Under the pieces are notes generated by a model that was not told the DNA's origin, did not search any database, and saw only the letters and a list, made by a program, of their open reading frames with translations. From Scalesia atractyloides (lineage: Eukaryota; Streptophyta; Magnoliopsida; Asterales; Asteraceae), in contig CAMTDV010000019.1 of NCBI GenBank assembly GCA_947069175.1, forward strand, positions 75,205,358 to 75,269,357: a stretch of 64,000 nt of DNA. The letters run 5' to 3'. Each line of letters starts with the position of its first letter. Position 1 is the stretch's first letter. The position numbers and the translations under genes were made by a program. Below, piece by piece: positions 54,555-64,000 of this stretch.

Positions 54555-55139
54555 CAACTCACAACCAATTAACTTGTTTTTAGGGTTTATAATAAACAAA
54601 ATTTTGTAATTCACAAAACTACAGTTTACAATATTGTGAAAATTATGATATACTTACAATGAGTTAGGTACGAATGACTTAAAAAGATCAATCATCCTCA
54701 TTAATCAACATCTAGTGTTGGCTTAGTCATATTAAACACATTACAACCACAAAAAGCCAAAAACTCTGCTTCATAAAGCGTTGCTTTGGTTCCTCACCAT
54801 CCATCATATCATTGATCATAATTCATCATCACCAGAGCTTATCAAAATTAATATCACGATATAGCGAAACATCTAATATCGATGTTAACATGCACGACTT
54901 GGTTCAATCAAGAGACTTTACAAATTTTAAACTTTAATCTTAAGAAATAAATCATATCAAATGTCAATCTCATGGTACTTAGCAACGTAACTATGACACT
55001 TAATAATGCTAGAACCATCAACAACTCCATGCTTTGACTACCTTACAAGATGAAGAGATCACATTGAAATGATTCCTTTGTGTCCCAAAACCATTGGATC
55101 AACATCAATTTTTTGTGTTTTGACTTTTCTTTCGTTAAA

Positions 55140-55499
55140 GGAATAATGGATTTTAATAATTCAAACTTTTAGCCGTTGGCCGGCAATGGTCTAACTTCAA
55201 AAATAACTGGTGGTGGTCCCAACTTTTCACATATTGTAAACAAATGGACTTTTACTAAAAAAAACCTTAATATCTTTTTGTCTCTTTATCCTTTTCGGTT
55301 TAGTAAAGGTTTATTGGTTTACATTATACGAAAAAGTTGCCGAAAAGGATAAAAAGATAAAAAGAAATTAAAGTTTTTTTTAGTAAAAGTCCATTGGTTT
55401 ATAATATAAGAAAAGTTGGGACCACCACCGGTTATTTTTTAAGTTGGGACCATTTCCGGCCAATGACTAAAAGTTTGGATTATTAAAATCCATTATTCC
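55140..55499. mobile_element. Mutator-type MITE with long inverted repeats, 360 bp
   Basis: Inverted ends GGAATAATGGATTTTAATAA and TTATTAAAATCCATTATTCC extending over 100 bp each. Flanked by 9-bp duplications TTCGTTAAA (55131-55139) and TTCATTAAA (55500-55508), one mismatch. The empty site is present in copy A. A relative lies at 59079-59357. Confidence 0.92.
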
Positions 55500-55539
55500 T
55501 TCATTAAAATATCAAAGTAACAAATTACAAACAAGTGAC

Positions 55540-55586
55540 AGGTAAACGAGCAACAAGTTGCGCCGCAACCCCCTTTTGAATTGAAC
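55540..55586 (-). pseudogene. Stub of RT-element C-terminus
   Basis: Reads SIQKGVAAQLVARLP on the minus strand, the family's last residues (compare 63320-64000). In copy A only part of this remains near 44578-44610. The rest of the element is absent, so the duplicated unit carries an old 3' end. Confidence 0.6.
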
Positions 55587-55771
55587 ATAACAAATCATTT
55601 TAGTTATAGTTGTAATGTATACAAATAATTATAAATTATATTTAAGTTTTAAGAAAAACACTATAATATCGTTTTTATAATATTTAAATTACATGTACAA
55701 TAGAAGTTTTAAAAAAATCAAACCAGAATATCCAAAAGAAGTAGAACTGAATTTGGTTGAGGTCACATTAC

Positions 55772-55957
55772 AATTCCTTTAAAATAACTTTCATGATTAT
55801 TCATGTTTGGCTCCTACAATACAATAGCAATGCTTTCTATTTTAAATTTTATGTAGAATTAAACAAATATAAGGTATAGTATGTTTAAAGTATGAATAAT
55901 TTTATGTGTTAAACATATGGCTTTGTATTTTCAGGCTATTATTCGTTTTATATATTT
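55772..55957. other. Intergenic, no gene seen
   Basis: AT-rich single-copy-looking sequence. Confidence 0.4.
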
Positions 55958-56061
55958 GATGGGGGTGTTAAAGGAGTTCTAGAAAGTCTTTATAAGACTA
56001 GAGGGTGGTGATGGGGGTGTTAAAAGAGTTCTAGAAAGGCTTTATAAGACTAGAGGGTATG
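55958..56061 (+). repeat. Tandem duplication, 2 x 52 bp
   Basis: Two near-identical units starting GATGGGGGTGTTAAA at 55958 and 56010. Confidence 0.9.
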
Positions 56062-56349
56062 GAGAGGCCAATTCTCATGAGGATGCACCGCCATGTCAGC
56101 GTCACATCCCCATCCTCAAAATGATAGACCTCCCACCAAAATGAAGGGGGTGGAGGATGGGCATACCCCACTTTAATATTAAATTAATTTTTAGTTTTTA
56201 TTAATTTGTTTTATAAAAACACTACATATATTAAATAAAAATAAAACGTGAAACACGATAATTAGATTCCTAAAAAATAAAAATTACGATTCCTAAAAAA
56301 TAAAATTTACGAATCCTAAAAATAAAAATTACGATTCCTAAAAATAAAA

Positions 56350-57627
56350 CTACAAGGTCCACTTTCTTTTAACGTCCTCCTTCATCCTCCGGTAAACCTC
56401 CCGTTCATCCTCCGGTACGGTATCGAGATCCAACTGTAGAATTTTAAAATCACTCGCCTCGAGCGAAGTGGGCCGACAAATCTTTCTTATATTCATTTTT
56501 TTCTCCGTGATCTCTCGGAACGAACGCATCTCGTTTATCAACTCATTCATTTTCGAATCGCTCCCGGAAGACGCCGCTTTTTTCTTTTCGGCCACCGCCG
56601 CTTTTTTCGCCTTGTCCCTTCCAGCGGGACGTTCCAATTCTTGCACCTCAACCTCCACCTCGTCAAACTCCTCCGGCTCGTCGTTTATGTCTATTTGACA
56701 ACGAGCGGTAGAGCCTCCCGGCTATAACCTCCGGACTCGGAAGTTTTACTCCATTTGTTTTCTTTCTTCAAAATTTTCCAAGCTTGAAGATGTGGGAACA
56801 TGGTTCTAGCCTTCGGATTCCAATTTTCCAAAGCAAGGTTGAGGATGGTGACTTCGTTTGCACCGCTAGGAGGATTAGTGTAATAGCGGTTGTAAATTTC
56901 GTTAAAGCGGTTGATTTTAGTGCTCATTTTCCGCCACTTGAAAGAGACGGACTCGTGATCGCGTGGGTCGGGGTGCTCCATAATCTTGTTAAAGCATCCG
57001 TTATTTTCCTCCAAAAGCTATTACCCGATTGGTTGTTCCCTAAAATTAAAAAAATAACATTAGTAAAAAAAATAAAATCTTTTTAAATTTTAAATTAAAA
57101 ATATAGTATTAGGTTTATACCGACAACCGGGTTAGTAGACGACTTGACCCATGCATCGCTAGCGCTTCCTCCTCCTTTTTAGACCAAGGTCTTTGCTTTG
57201 GTTTGGTGTTCGAATCGTCTTGAGCCGCTTTCCCCTTTTTTTGCGTCCTTTCCTTTGCGGTGGTGATCGGGGACGACTTCGACGTCATCGTCGAGTCGAA
57301 CCGGAGATGATCGAGGTTGAGATTCGAACGGTGGTTGAGATTCTAACGTTGTTTGAGATTCTAACGGGTTTCGGAGCATCATTTGTTGAAGAGCTTGATA
57401 TTGATGCATTTGTTGGACTTGAGACATGGAATGGAAGGCGTTCGGTGTTTGTTGGAATCCCGAAAAGGTGAATTGTGGTGTCGCCCAAGAGGGGTCGATA
57501 GCCGGTGTGTAACCGGGCGTGGAAAAAGGATTCGGTTCGGGTTGTTTGGGTTGAACGGGTTCGGGTTGTTTGGGTTCTTCTGGTTGAACGGGTTCGGGTT
57601 CGGGTTATTCGTGTTGAAAGGATTCAT
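56350..57627 (-). pseudogene. NAM-associated / SANT-like protein ('GST T3-like' type)
   Basis: ATG at 57627-57625 (MNPFNTNNPNPNPFN, an N/P-rich start). Later pieces: MHQYQALQQMMLRNPLE near 57400; VRLDDDVEVVPDHHRKGKDA near 57285; KEEEALA near 57160; after an intron (donor about 57118, acceptor TTTTAG near 57044) a trihelix/SANT-like segment VSFKWRKMSTKINRFNEIYN and KARTMFPHLQAWKILK; then a NAM-associated C-terminal helix KKKAASSGSDSKMNELINEM and stop at 56350-56352. At least three frame breaks. Proteins of this kind in plants are often PIF/Harbinger accessory (Myb/SANT) proteins; no Harbinger DDE transposase is in the window, so that role is inference. Confidence 0.68.
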
Positions 57628-59069
57628 GTTTTTTTTTATAAAAAAGATAAGAAATATATAAAGTGGATGAGAAGAGTGGGTGGATTTTGGATGAATGTGG
57701 TATAAAAAATGGGAGGTTGAATTGTATTTACATTTAAAAAAACAATTTTTTTTATTAAAAGAGCCGTTACACAACGTGCTTTTTTCGAAAATTGTGCAAA
57801 AATTGGAACGGCATGGGCGATAGGGTAGAGCCGGGTGTGCCGCTCCCGGGCATAGGGACCGGTGTGGGGGTCCGGCGCCGGGCACGGCCAGCCCCATACC
57901 AAGGTTGGTCTAACTTTGTTGAAATATTAATTTAACATGTACTCCTTAAGCGAACATGATTAGACTTTTAGCATAACAAAGTTGGAACGAATTGAGTATT
58001 AATTTAACAATAGTCATTCAATGTTTAAGTGTTTTAGCCTTCTAAACTACTAAAGGGGGACGGGGTGTGTACGGTGAAGAGGTGCGGGAATAGGGTTCAT
58101 CACGCGGGCACAAGCCACCGACTCTCATTGATGTGCGGTGAATGACAAATAATGAGGAGAAGTCACCGTGTAGGAAGAGAATAGAGAGGGGGTTAATTGT
58201 GGGCTCCACTCTTTAAAACATTTTTATCTTTTAAGAAAAACAAGATTGTTTACCACTCCCCATGTAGGAAGCACCCCTTATGTTTGAGTGTAAAATAGAG
58301 AGTTTACATGACATGAGATGATTGGCTAAATGAAGAGTTTATCACTCCCCATGTGGAGAGCATCCTTTCTACCCGAACAAGTTTAAATAAACATATAATA
58401 TATGGATTAAAAATTATACTTTTTTTACTTGCTATTTCACTCGTTTGTATCTTTTTTTAAACGTGAGATGACCTACGCCCGCGATCGCAAAGTGACTTAG
58501 TTCGTCACCAACTCTAGAGGAAACTCATCGCCTAAAGACTCACTATGGCAAAACCCTGACTTGCGCATTACATTTTGTCACGAATAAGACTCCAACCGGC
58601 GTCATCCCCTAGAGAAGCCATGAGTGTACCACTAGAGTGTTACCCCTTTGATTACTCGTATGTATCGTATTTGTTTATGTTAGTCTACTTTATGACATCG
58701 TTCCTATCTGTCTAAAATCGATAACCACGATTCAAAGTCCCCTAAAAGTCTACTTTATGATATCGTTTCTATCTGTCTAAAATCAACAATCACGATTCAA
58801 AGTCCCCTAGAAGCATTGTTAGAGAAATCAAGTTCTCAACATTTTCTCATCGATTGGCCCCACAAATATCGTTTCCTTACCTAATTATGCAACTTTAATT
58901 GAAAAGACTATTGAGTTTAATTAGTTTTGATGTGGATTGTCTAAAAACATGTTTATCATCTATCGCTGTATAAATAAGTTCAATTCACACATTGATTCAC
59001 ATAAATCCACTCATTTAGAGTGTTTCCCAATGTGTGGTTATTTATTTATTTATTAAAACTAACCATCAA
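57628..59069. other. Intergenic, no gene seen
   Basis: GC-rich start (57780-57900) that may be one end of the element carrying the SANT-like pseudogene. A duplicated phrase TCTACTTTATGA...ATCG lies at about 58680 and 58747. A possible MITE near 58046-58290 could not be delimited. Confidence 0.4.
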
Positions 59070-59078
59070 CTTAATCAA

Positions 59079-59357
59079 GGAATAAAGGATTTTAATAATC
59101 TTAACTATTAGTCGTTTACCGGTAATGGTCCCAACTTCAAAAGTAACCAGTGGTAGTCCCACATTTTCACATATTGTAAACCAATTGACCTTTACTAAAC
59201 CGAAAAGGATAAGAGACAAAAAGAAATTAAGGTTCTGATACTAAAGGTCCACCTTTTTACAATATGTGAAAATGTGGGACCACCACTGGTTATTTTTTAA
59301 GTTGGGACAGTTACCGACCAACTGCTAATAGTTGTGATTATTAAAATCTATTATTCC
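59079..59357. mobile_element. Mutator-type MITE, 279 bp, same family as 55140-55499
   Basis: Inverted ends GGAATAAAGGATTTTAATAA and TTATTAAAATCTATTATTCC. Perfect 9-bp duplication CTTAATCAA (59070-59078 and 59358-59366). The interior is a shorter version of the first copy. Confidence 0.93.
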
Positions 59358-59366
59358 CTTAATCAA

Positions 59367-60064
59367 AGAATAAAAAGGTTAAAATTCAATTTAAGATAAT
59401 GCAATATAATGAGTAATTCTCTAAATTAATTGAAAGTAATTAATGTCATGCCACTTTTGCTGTTATTTGCATCCCATGTACATCGGGTGATTTGAGTCTT
59501 TATAGCGGATGTATGGAGGTAATAAATGCTATATAATCTAGTATTCATGTAGGTTGGGTTGCATCTATTCCATTTGGATCAACATTTCATGTGTGTTTTG
59601 ACTTCTTAATTGTTACATAAGAAACCAAAATGGTTCGATGGACCGTATAGCGGATCAAACTTCCTTTTTGGTGATTTGAGTCTTTATAGATTGGGTGATT
59701 TGAGTCTTTATTGCGGATCAAACTTCCTTTTTGGTTAAATTTTATATTTCATAGGTTCGATGGATCGTATATGAGGATGTCTTACCTGGAACTAGCAGAT
59801 CATGAGACCATAAAAAAAGTTATCGTGTTCTTTCATGTAAGATATAGTCAATAAATCAAAATGGTTTTCACACCAAATATGCATTGGTTGAAATGGGTTC
59901 TGCATAAAAAAACTGTAAAGTTAAATTGCAAATAATAAAAAGTTCGGATTAACAGTGAAAAAATAAATTTTGTGAGTTTAAATTTGCAAACATGCTTGGG
60001 TGAAAAATATAAAATCAGTTATTCTTATTTAAAAACTCTCAAAGCACGAGGGATAACATCATAA
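59367..60064. other. Intergenic, no gene seen
   Basis: Includes the short direct repeat GTGATTTGAGTCTTTAT at about 59489, 59671 and 59696. No gene. Confidence 0.4.
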
Positions 60065-60073
60065 TACATAAAA

Positions 60074-60477
60074 AGGTCTTACTATTTACATCCACTTTTT
60101 TACTATTTGCATCAATGCTGTGATATAAAAAAATTATATACGTGTTTTTCTTTTATAACTTCCGATATATAATGTTTTATTAAAACACGAATGTGGTTTT
60201 GCGATATGTTTATTTTTAACTACGTTTTGATATAAAATTTATAAAAAACAGAGCTGTATTAACAAAACGTTTTATTGGTCGTTATAAAATTTTATATTCA
60301 GTTATTTTATAAAATTTATATCAAATCGTAAATAAAAATAAGTACATCACAAAACCATATTCATTTTTAACAAAACATTATGTATCAGAAGTTATACAAG
60401 AAAAACACAAATATAAATTTATTAATGTCACATCACTTGATACAAATACTAAAAAGTTGGTGTAAATAGAATCACCC
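60074..60477. mobile_element. Mutator-type foldback MITE, 404 bp
   Basis: Ends AGGTCTTACTATTTACATCC and GGTGTAAATAGAATCACCC, pairing imperfectly and continuing inward along most of the element. Flanked by the perfect 9-bp duplication TACATAAAA (60065-60073 and 60478-60486). AT-rich, no ORF. Confidence 0.9.
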
Positions 60478-60486
60478 TACATAAAA

Positions 60487-61753
60487 ATAAAAATGTTGTT
60501 AATTAATACCGTTTCATTTGCATTCCTAGTCTGAGTATTTGAGTACAAGGAGCTAGGCTCTCGGTGCAATTACATATCACAAGAATGAAAACGAATTTGG
60601 GGAAAAAAATGAAACGTGAACCTATTTTGCTATATACCAACATGTAGGGTTCAGTTCTGCCATTACAAGAAAATGCTGTTGTTAGCTATTAAATTGTTGC
60701 TAATTTGAAAAATATGCATACTGTTTTGAAAATTAATAGCCATCATTAATCTTGATCCTATCTATATTATAAACAGGATTTAATATTTTAATGCTAATCA
60801 AAGGTGTCAACATAAGTAATCAAATCAATAACGAACCAAGTATACATAAATGAAATGTATGTGGAAAAGTCTATGTAACCCCGGGTGTTTAGCAAGAATA
60901 CATGTCTGATTTGCATAAAGTGATTTTTACGTGTGAGCACACGAATCATTAAAAAAATGACATACTTTGGTTTAGGGTGAACCTATATGCTTTCGTTAAA
61001 TTGCAACTGGTTTTCAAAGCGTCACTATAATCACTTAGTTCTTTCATAGTTTGATCTAGTCAACTTAGACACACCTTGTTTGGGGCTGGCTAAAACCACA
61101 GGAGTCCGTCCATGGATACATAATTTTCAAACAGATGTCCAAAAAAGTGTGAGTTTTGTGTATATGTGACATGATTTAGTCATTTTCATCTTGGTCGCAC
61201 AAATTACGTTTGTAAGTACGAAAAATGGGTGAGGTTTGTGACAACTAATAAGTGAAATCCACACGTAATGATGGGCCCTTGAAGTTCAAACAACTTTGCA
61301 CCAGGTTGATTACGCAAATTCAAGAGAACTTGATTGACAAATGACTGAATGATATCAACTTTGGATCATATTTACCGTTTAAAATTAACTGGGTTTGCAT
61401 AATGTTTTTTAATAAATGTTTTTGTTTTCAAGCTGAATGGCTTTTTAATTACAAACTTAAAAAAAATCATATTTATCATGAATCAGCTGAATGAAATGAG
61501 AAAAGTTGGTTTATATAGTAAATAATTATTTAACTCAAGCTATCATAAAAGAATGAATGTAAAAGGAAAATTAGTTTCAACCCCAAGATTTCATCTTTTT
61601 TTCTATCGATATCGTTTTTGAACCCTTTAGGGTTATTTGTATTATTAGAGTGTTATCAAACATGTGTTTTTAAAAGATTCTTTTACTTGAAGAAGAAAGA
61701 ACACTTCGGTGTTAAACCCCTGAAAAAGAAAACAAAATCGCCTTAGTCTGTCA
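60487..61753. other. Intergenic, no gene seen
   Basis: A CATTACAAGAAAATGC word near 60660 resembles a CACTA end but has no partner. No supported gene. Confidence 0.4.
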
Positions 61754-61762
61754 TATATTCAA

Positions 61763-63107
61763 GAGTTAAATGCTTGGTTGGTCCCTGTGGTTTGCGAAAA
61801 TTGTCAGATTTGGTCCCAATGGTTCATTAATTACACACTTGGTCCCAGTGGTTGCAATTTTTGCACTCGGGTGGTCCTTATGACTAACCCATGTTAACTT
61901 TCTCAGTTAAGTCTATGTAAATTACCACACTACCCTTACTATTAAAAAACAAAAATAAATAAACACCTTCTTCTTCTTCACACTGATCTCTCTCTCTCTC
62001 ACTTTCCTTTTCTCTCTCTAAAACCACAAGACCACCGCTCTCCCACCTCCACCGCCGTCTCCTACCTTCTCCTCCCATTCACTGTTTCAGGTAATTAATC
62101 TCCCTGTTTTTTTCTCGTATTAAAAAATGAATTATGTTTCATCACTCAAATCTCTTCATGTTCTTTCCAAATCAACCTCTGGTTCAAACTATCTCTTACA
62201 TCTTCCACAATACTAGCTCTTCTAGCCATTTCTTCATCTATTTTAGCTTTCACACAGAACACGGAGACTCCATGGAAGCTTATCAATGGAACATGTTGGT
62301 TGATTCACTCGATATCGTATATCGTAATCACTATTTTAATCTACCGCGAGAGAAACCTTGTAAGTGTAACTCATTCAGTATCTCTCCGAGTATTCTGGAT
62401 ATTAAACTTCATCGCGGTTGCATTAACCGCTTGTTCGAGCATCACCCGCCTTATTTCCAAAAGTTCTTTGTCAAAGCCTTTAGACTGGATTTCAGCAATC
62501 TCACTCCCGTTTTCATGTTTCTTCCTGATTGTTTCAGTAACCGGTTCAACCGGAATTACTGTCACACCAGATTCCAAACTTGTTGATGAGGGGAGAAATC
62601 AGTAAACGAAGCGGATGGGCCTCGGCTTCATTCGTATCGAAACTGTTTTGGTTTTGGATGAATCTGTTGCTGGAAAAAGGTTACAAAACTCACTTATAAC
62701 TCAAAGACGTCCCGACGCTTTCACCCGAACACAAAGCTGAGAAAATGTCATTATTGTTCGAAACTATTTTGGTTTTGGATGAATCCGTTGCTGGAAAAAA
62801 GGGGAGAAATCAGTAAACGTAAGCGGTGGGTGTTCGGGGGTGGAGGTGAGATGGCGGCGGAGGTGATATGGTGGTGGTTGTGCTGCTTGTTTGAGAACAG
62901 ACCTGTGAAGATATATATAACTTGGTAATAAGCAAGGGTATTTTGGTCATTTAAAATGGACTTAACTGGAAAACTTAACAGATGTTAGTGATAAGGACCA
63001 CCCGAGTGCAAAAATTACAACCACCGGGACCAAGTGTGTAATTAGTGAACCACTAGGACCAAGTCTGCAATTTTTGCAAACCACAGGACCAACCAAGCAT
63101 TTAACTC
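61763..63107. mobile_element. Mutator-like element (Pack-MULE candidate), 1345 bp
   Basis: Long terminal inverted repeats of about 180 bp beginning GAGTTAAATGCTTGGTTGGT and ending CCAAGCATTTAACTC, flanked by a perfect 9-bp duplication TATATTCAA (61754-61762 and 63108-63116). The middle (62000-62830) has a quite different, gene-like composition: a CT-rich leader, ORFs on both strands and a local duplication of TTTTGGTTTTGGATGAATC. No transposase. Structure fits a Pack-MULE carrying a host fragment. Confidence 0.9.
62371..62577 (-). pseudogene. Possible captured coding fragment inside the Mutator-like element
   Basis: 68 open codons on the minus strand with a charged, helical, protein-like composition (KGFDKELLEIRRVMLEQAVN; EIAEIQSK). 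An ORF of 150 codons overlaps on the plus strand (62134-62586), so the coding strand is not certain. I do not recognise a family. Host-gene capture is inferred from composition and the Mutator-like frame around it. Confidence 0.4.
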
Positions 63108-63319
63108 TATATTCAATAAAACAAAAGTTTTTTTATTCCTGTTTGAAGAATTGAAAAACAAAAGCTTTTACAGGAAAAGTATTTTTAAAGAAATAAAAAA
63201 ATATATATATATTTGTGAAAGAATAAAAAAGAAATTTGTCAAAGAATAAAAACGTGTCTATTAATAAACATTTTTTGAATTTATAAATATTTTAAATTCA
63301 GAAAACTTGCCAAGTTACA

Positions 63320-64000
63320 TCAAAACAGAAGGTAGCCGGCAACAAGCTGCGCCGCCAATCCTTTCTGAATTGCAAACCCTAACCTTCCAAATACAAACCC
63401 TTGCCCCCTTGGGGTTGAACAATTGCTGTAGACGACCCGTTGAACCCTCGTCAAGAAGTGGATAGCTTCTGGCGCTAGAGAGACAAAAGTATCAAAGGCA
63501 AAAGAGACAAAGACATGCTGGTTCTTTGCGCAAGCTTTAGCGTGCTTATCCACTTTATTTGATTCTGCCTTTCTTGCCGCTTGTCCAGCTACAAACCCGT
63601 TTTCCCTTAAACCAACCAAAGGGGAAACCCCCGTGAGGTCTACACAAGCATGTTTCCCCCCAGCCCAGCCAAAGACGAGTAGATCCGCTGGTAGCAGAGT
63701 AGATCTCCCTTTCATAGGGTCCGTGAGGAAATTCACAGCGGCCTCTTTCTTAGCCGAAATCCCAGCTCTTCTTAAGATGTCCCACAAAGTATCACGCACC
63801 CAGTCGTGCTGATATTTGAACCCAGGGAGCTCTTTACAGTGAACTGCATGCTCCCCGTATTTATCCATACAAGCTTTACGACATATCGGGCAAGTTTCAT
63901 CTTCCGGGTACATAGGGATCATCAACCAGTATTTGAGAATGGCTCTATATTCTACTGCAGACATACATTGTCCCAACCCCTCAATTGGTATAACGGTCAA
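63320..64000 (-). CDS. C-terminal part of an RT-element protein (zinc finger and nuclease-like tail), truncated by window edge
   Basis: 226 open codons; the protein starts beyond 64000. Order: VIPIEGLGQCMSAVEYRAIL, a zinc-binding CPICRKAC...HAVHC cluster, FKYQHDWVRDTLWDILRRAG, then a PAD...D-type core (LLPADLLVFGWAGGKHACVD) and NQHVFVSFAFDTFVSLAPEA, ending GFAIQKGLAAQLVAGYLLF with stop at 63320. It is the tail of a plant family whose longer members carry a reverse transcriptase upstream. The zinc cluster followed by PAD/D resembles the restriction-like endonuclease of some non-LTR retrotransposons; this is inference. Paralogous remnants are at 38960-39995 and 55540-55586. Confidence 0.72.
   Translation of the reverse strand: MTVIPIEGLGQCMSAVEYRAILKYWLMIPMYPEDETCPICRKACMDKYGEHAVHCKELPGFKYQHDWVRDTLWDILRRAGISAKKEAAVNFLTDPMKGRSTLLPADLLVFGWAGGKHACVDLTGVSPLVGLRENGFVAGQAARKAESNKVDKHAKACAKNQHVFVSFAFDTFVSLAPEAIHFLTRVQRVVYSNCSTPRGQGFVFGRLGFAIQKGLAAQLVAGYLLF

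Larger units (their letters stand above)
54555..55771 (+). repeat. Segmental duplication, copy B, right part
   Basis: Continues copy B after the Copia element and matches copy A 43976-44799. Holds a Mutator-type MITE (55140-55499) absent from copy A, so that site in copy A (TTTCTTTCATTAAAAT) is the empty site. Confidence 0.88.

Noticed and set aside
58046..58290. Possible PIF-type MITE
   Set aside because: Candidate ends GGGGGACGGGG and GCACCCCTTA do not pair well and no TTA/TAA duplication agrees.
60640..60720. CACTA end at CATTACAAGAAAATGC
   Set aside because: One base off the usual start and no partner repeat or subterminal repeats found.
62134..62586. 150-codon plus-strand ORF in the Mutator-like element as a host gene
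   Set aside because: No recognisable family, and it overlaps a better-looking minus-strand frame; kept only as possible cargo.

Overview
The window is plant nuclear DNA. It has a class II tRNA-Ser gene pair, LTR retrotransposons primed by initiator tRNA-Met, hAT, PIF/Harbinger, Mutator-type and CACTA-type DNA transposons, a Helitron, and remnants of LRK10L-type receptor kinases. The style of several families (a Tat-type Ty3/gypsy element with an antisense 'gypsy-type transposase' gene, LTRs beginning TGTCACACCCC, and the zinc-finger reverse-transcriptase tail family) suggests a composite-family (Asteraceae) eudicot. That taxonomic guess is inference. No intact single-copy host protein gene is visible; almost everything is transposon or pseudogene.

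Layout. 1-2223: minus-strand Ty1/copia element (LTR, primer-binding site, a leader full of short palindromes, intact gag) running off the left edge and inserted in the next element. 2224-18913: plus-strand Ty3/gypsy Tat element with broken gag, protease, RT, double RNase H and integrase, then a minus-strand extra gene, polypurine tract and 3' LTR. A hAT MITE sits in its gag. Its antisense gene is split by a 2.6 kb solo LTR, itself split by a second solo LTR of the same family; both carry tRNA-like modules. 18914-22640: small repeats, a CACTA-type end, an exon-like fragment, a degenerate tandem array and a chromovirus RT remnant. 22641-26116: a complete hAT element with a decayed multi-exon transposase. 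26822-31246: two separated pieces of LRK10L receptor-kinase genes in an order that cannot be one gene. 28410-37728: four hAT-type elements and a Tourist-like MITE, some nested. 38044 and 41825: two tRNA-Ser(UGA) genes with a reverse-transcriptase remnant between them. 42537-55771: a diverged duplication whose copies are distinguished by a Helitron (copy A) and by a complete 7.8 kb Copia element plus a Mutator-type MITE (copy B). 56350-57627: a broken NAM-associated/SANT-like gene. 59079-63107: Mutator-type elements, one a Pack-MULE candidate. 63320-64000: C-terminal part of an RT-element protein.

The genes do not form a host pathway. The window is best read as layered insertions: at least ten insertions can be delimited to the base from their target-site duplications (5 bp for LTR elements, 8 bp for hAT, 9 bp for Mutator-type, TTA for Tourist), and nesting gives their relative order. 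The least usual structures are the tRNA-like modules inside the nested long solo LTRs and the regularly spaced palindromes in the first Copia leader.
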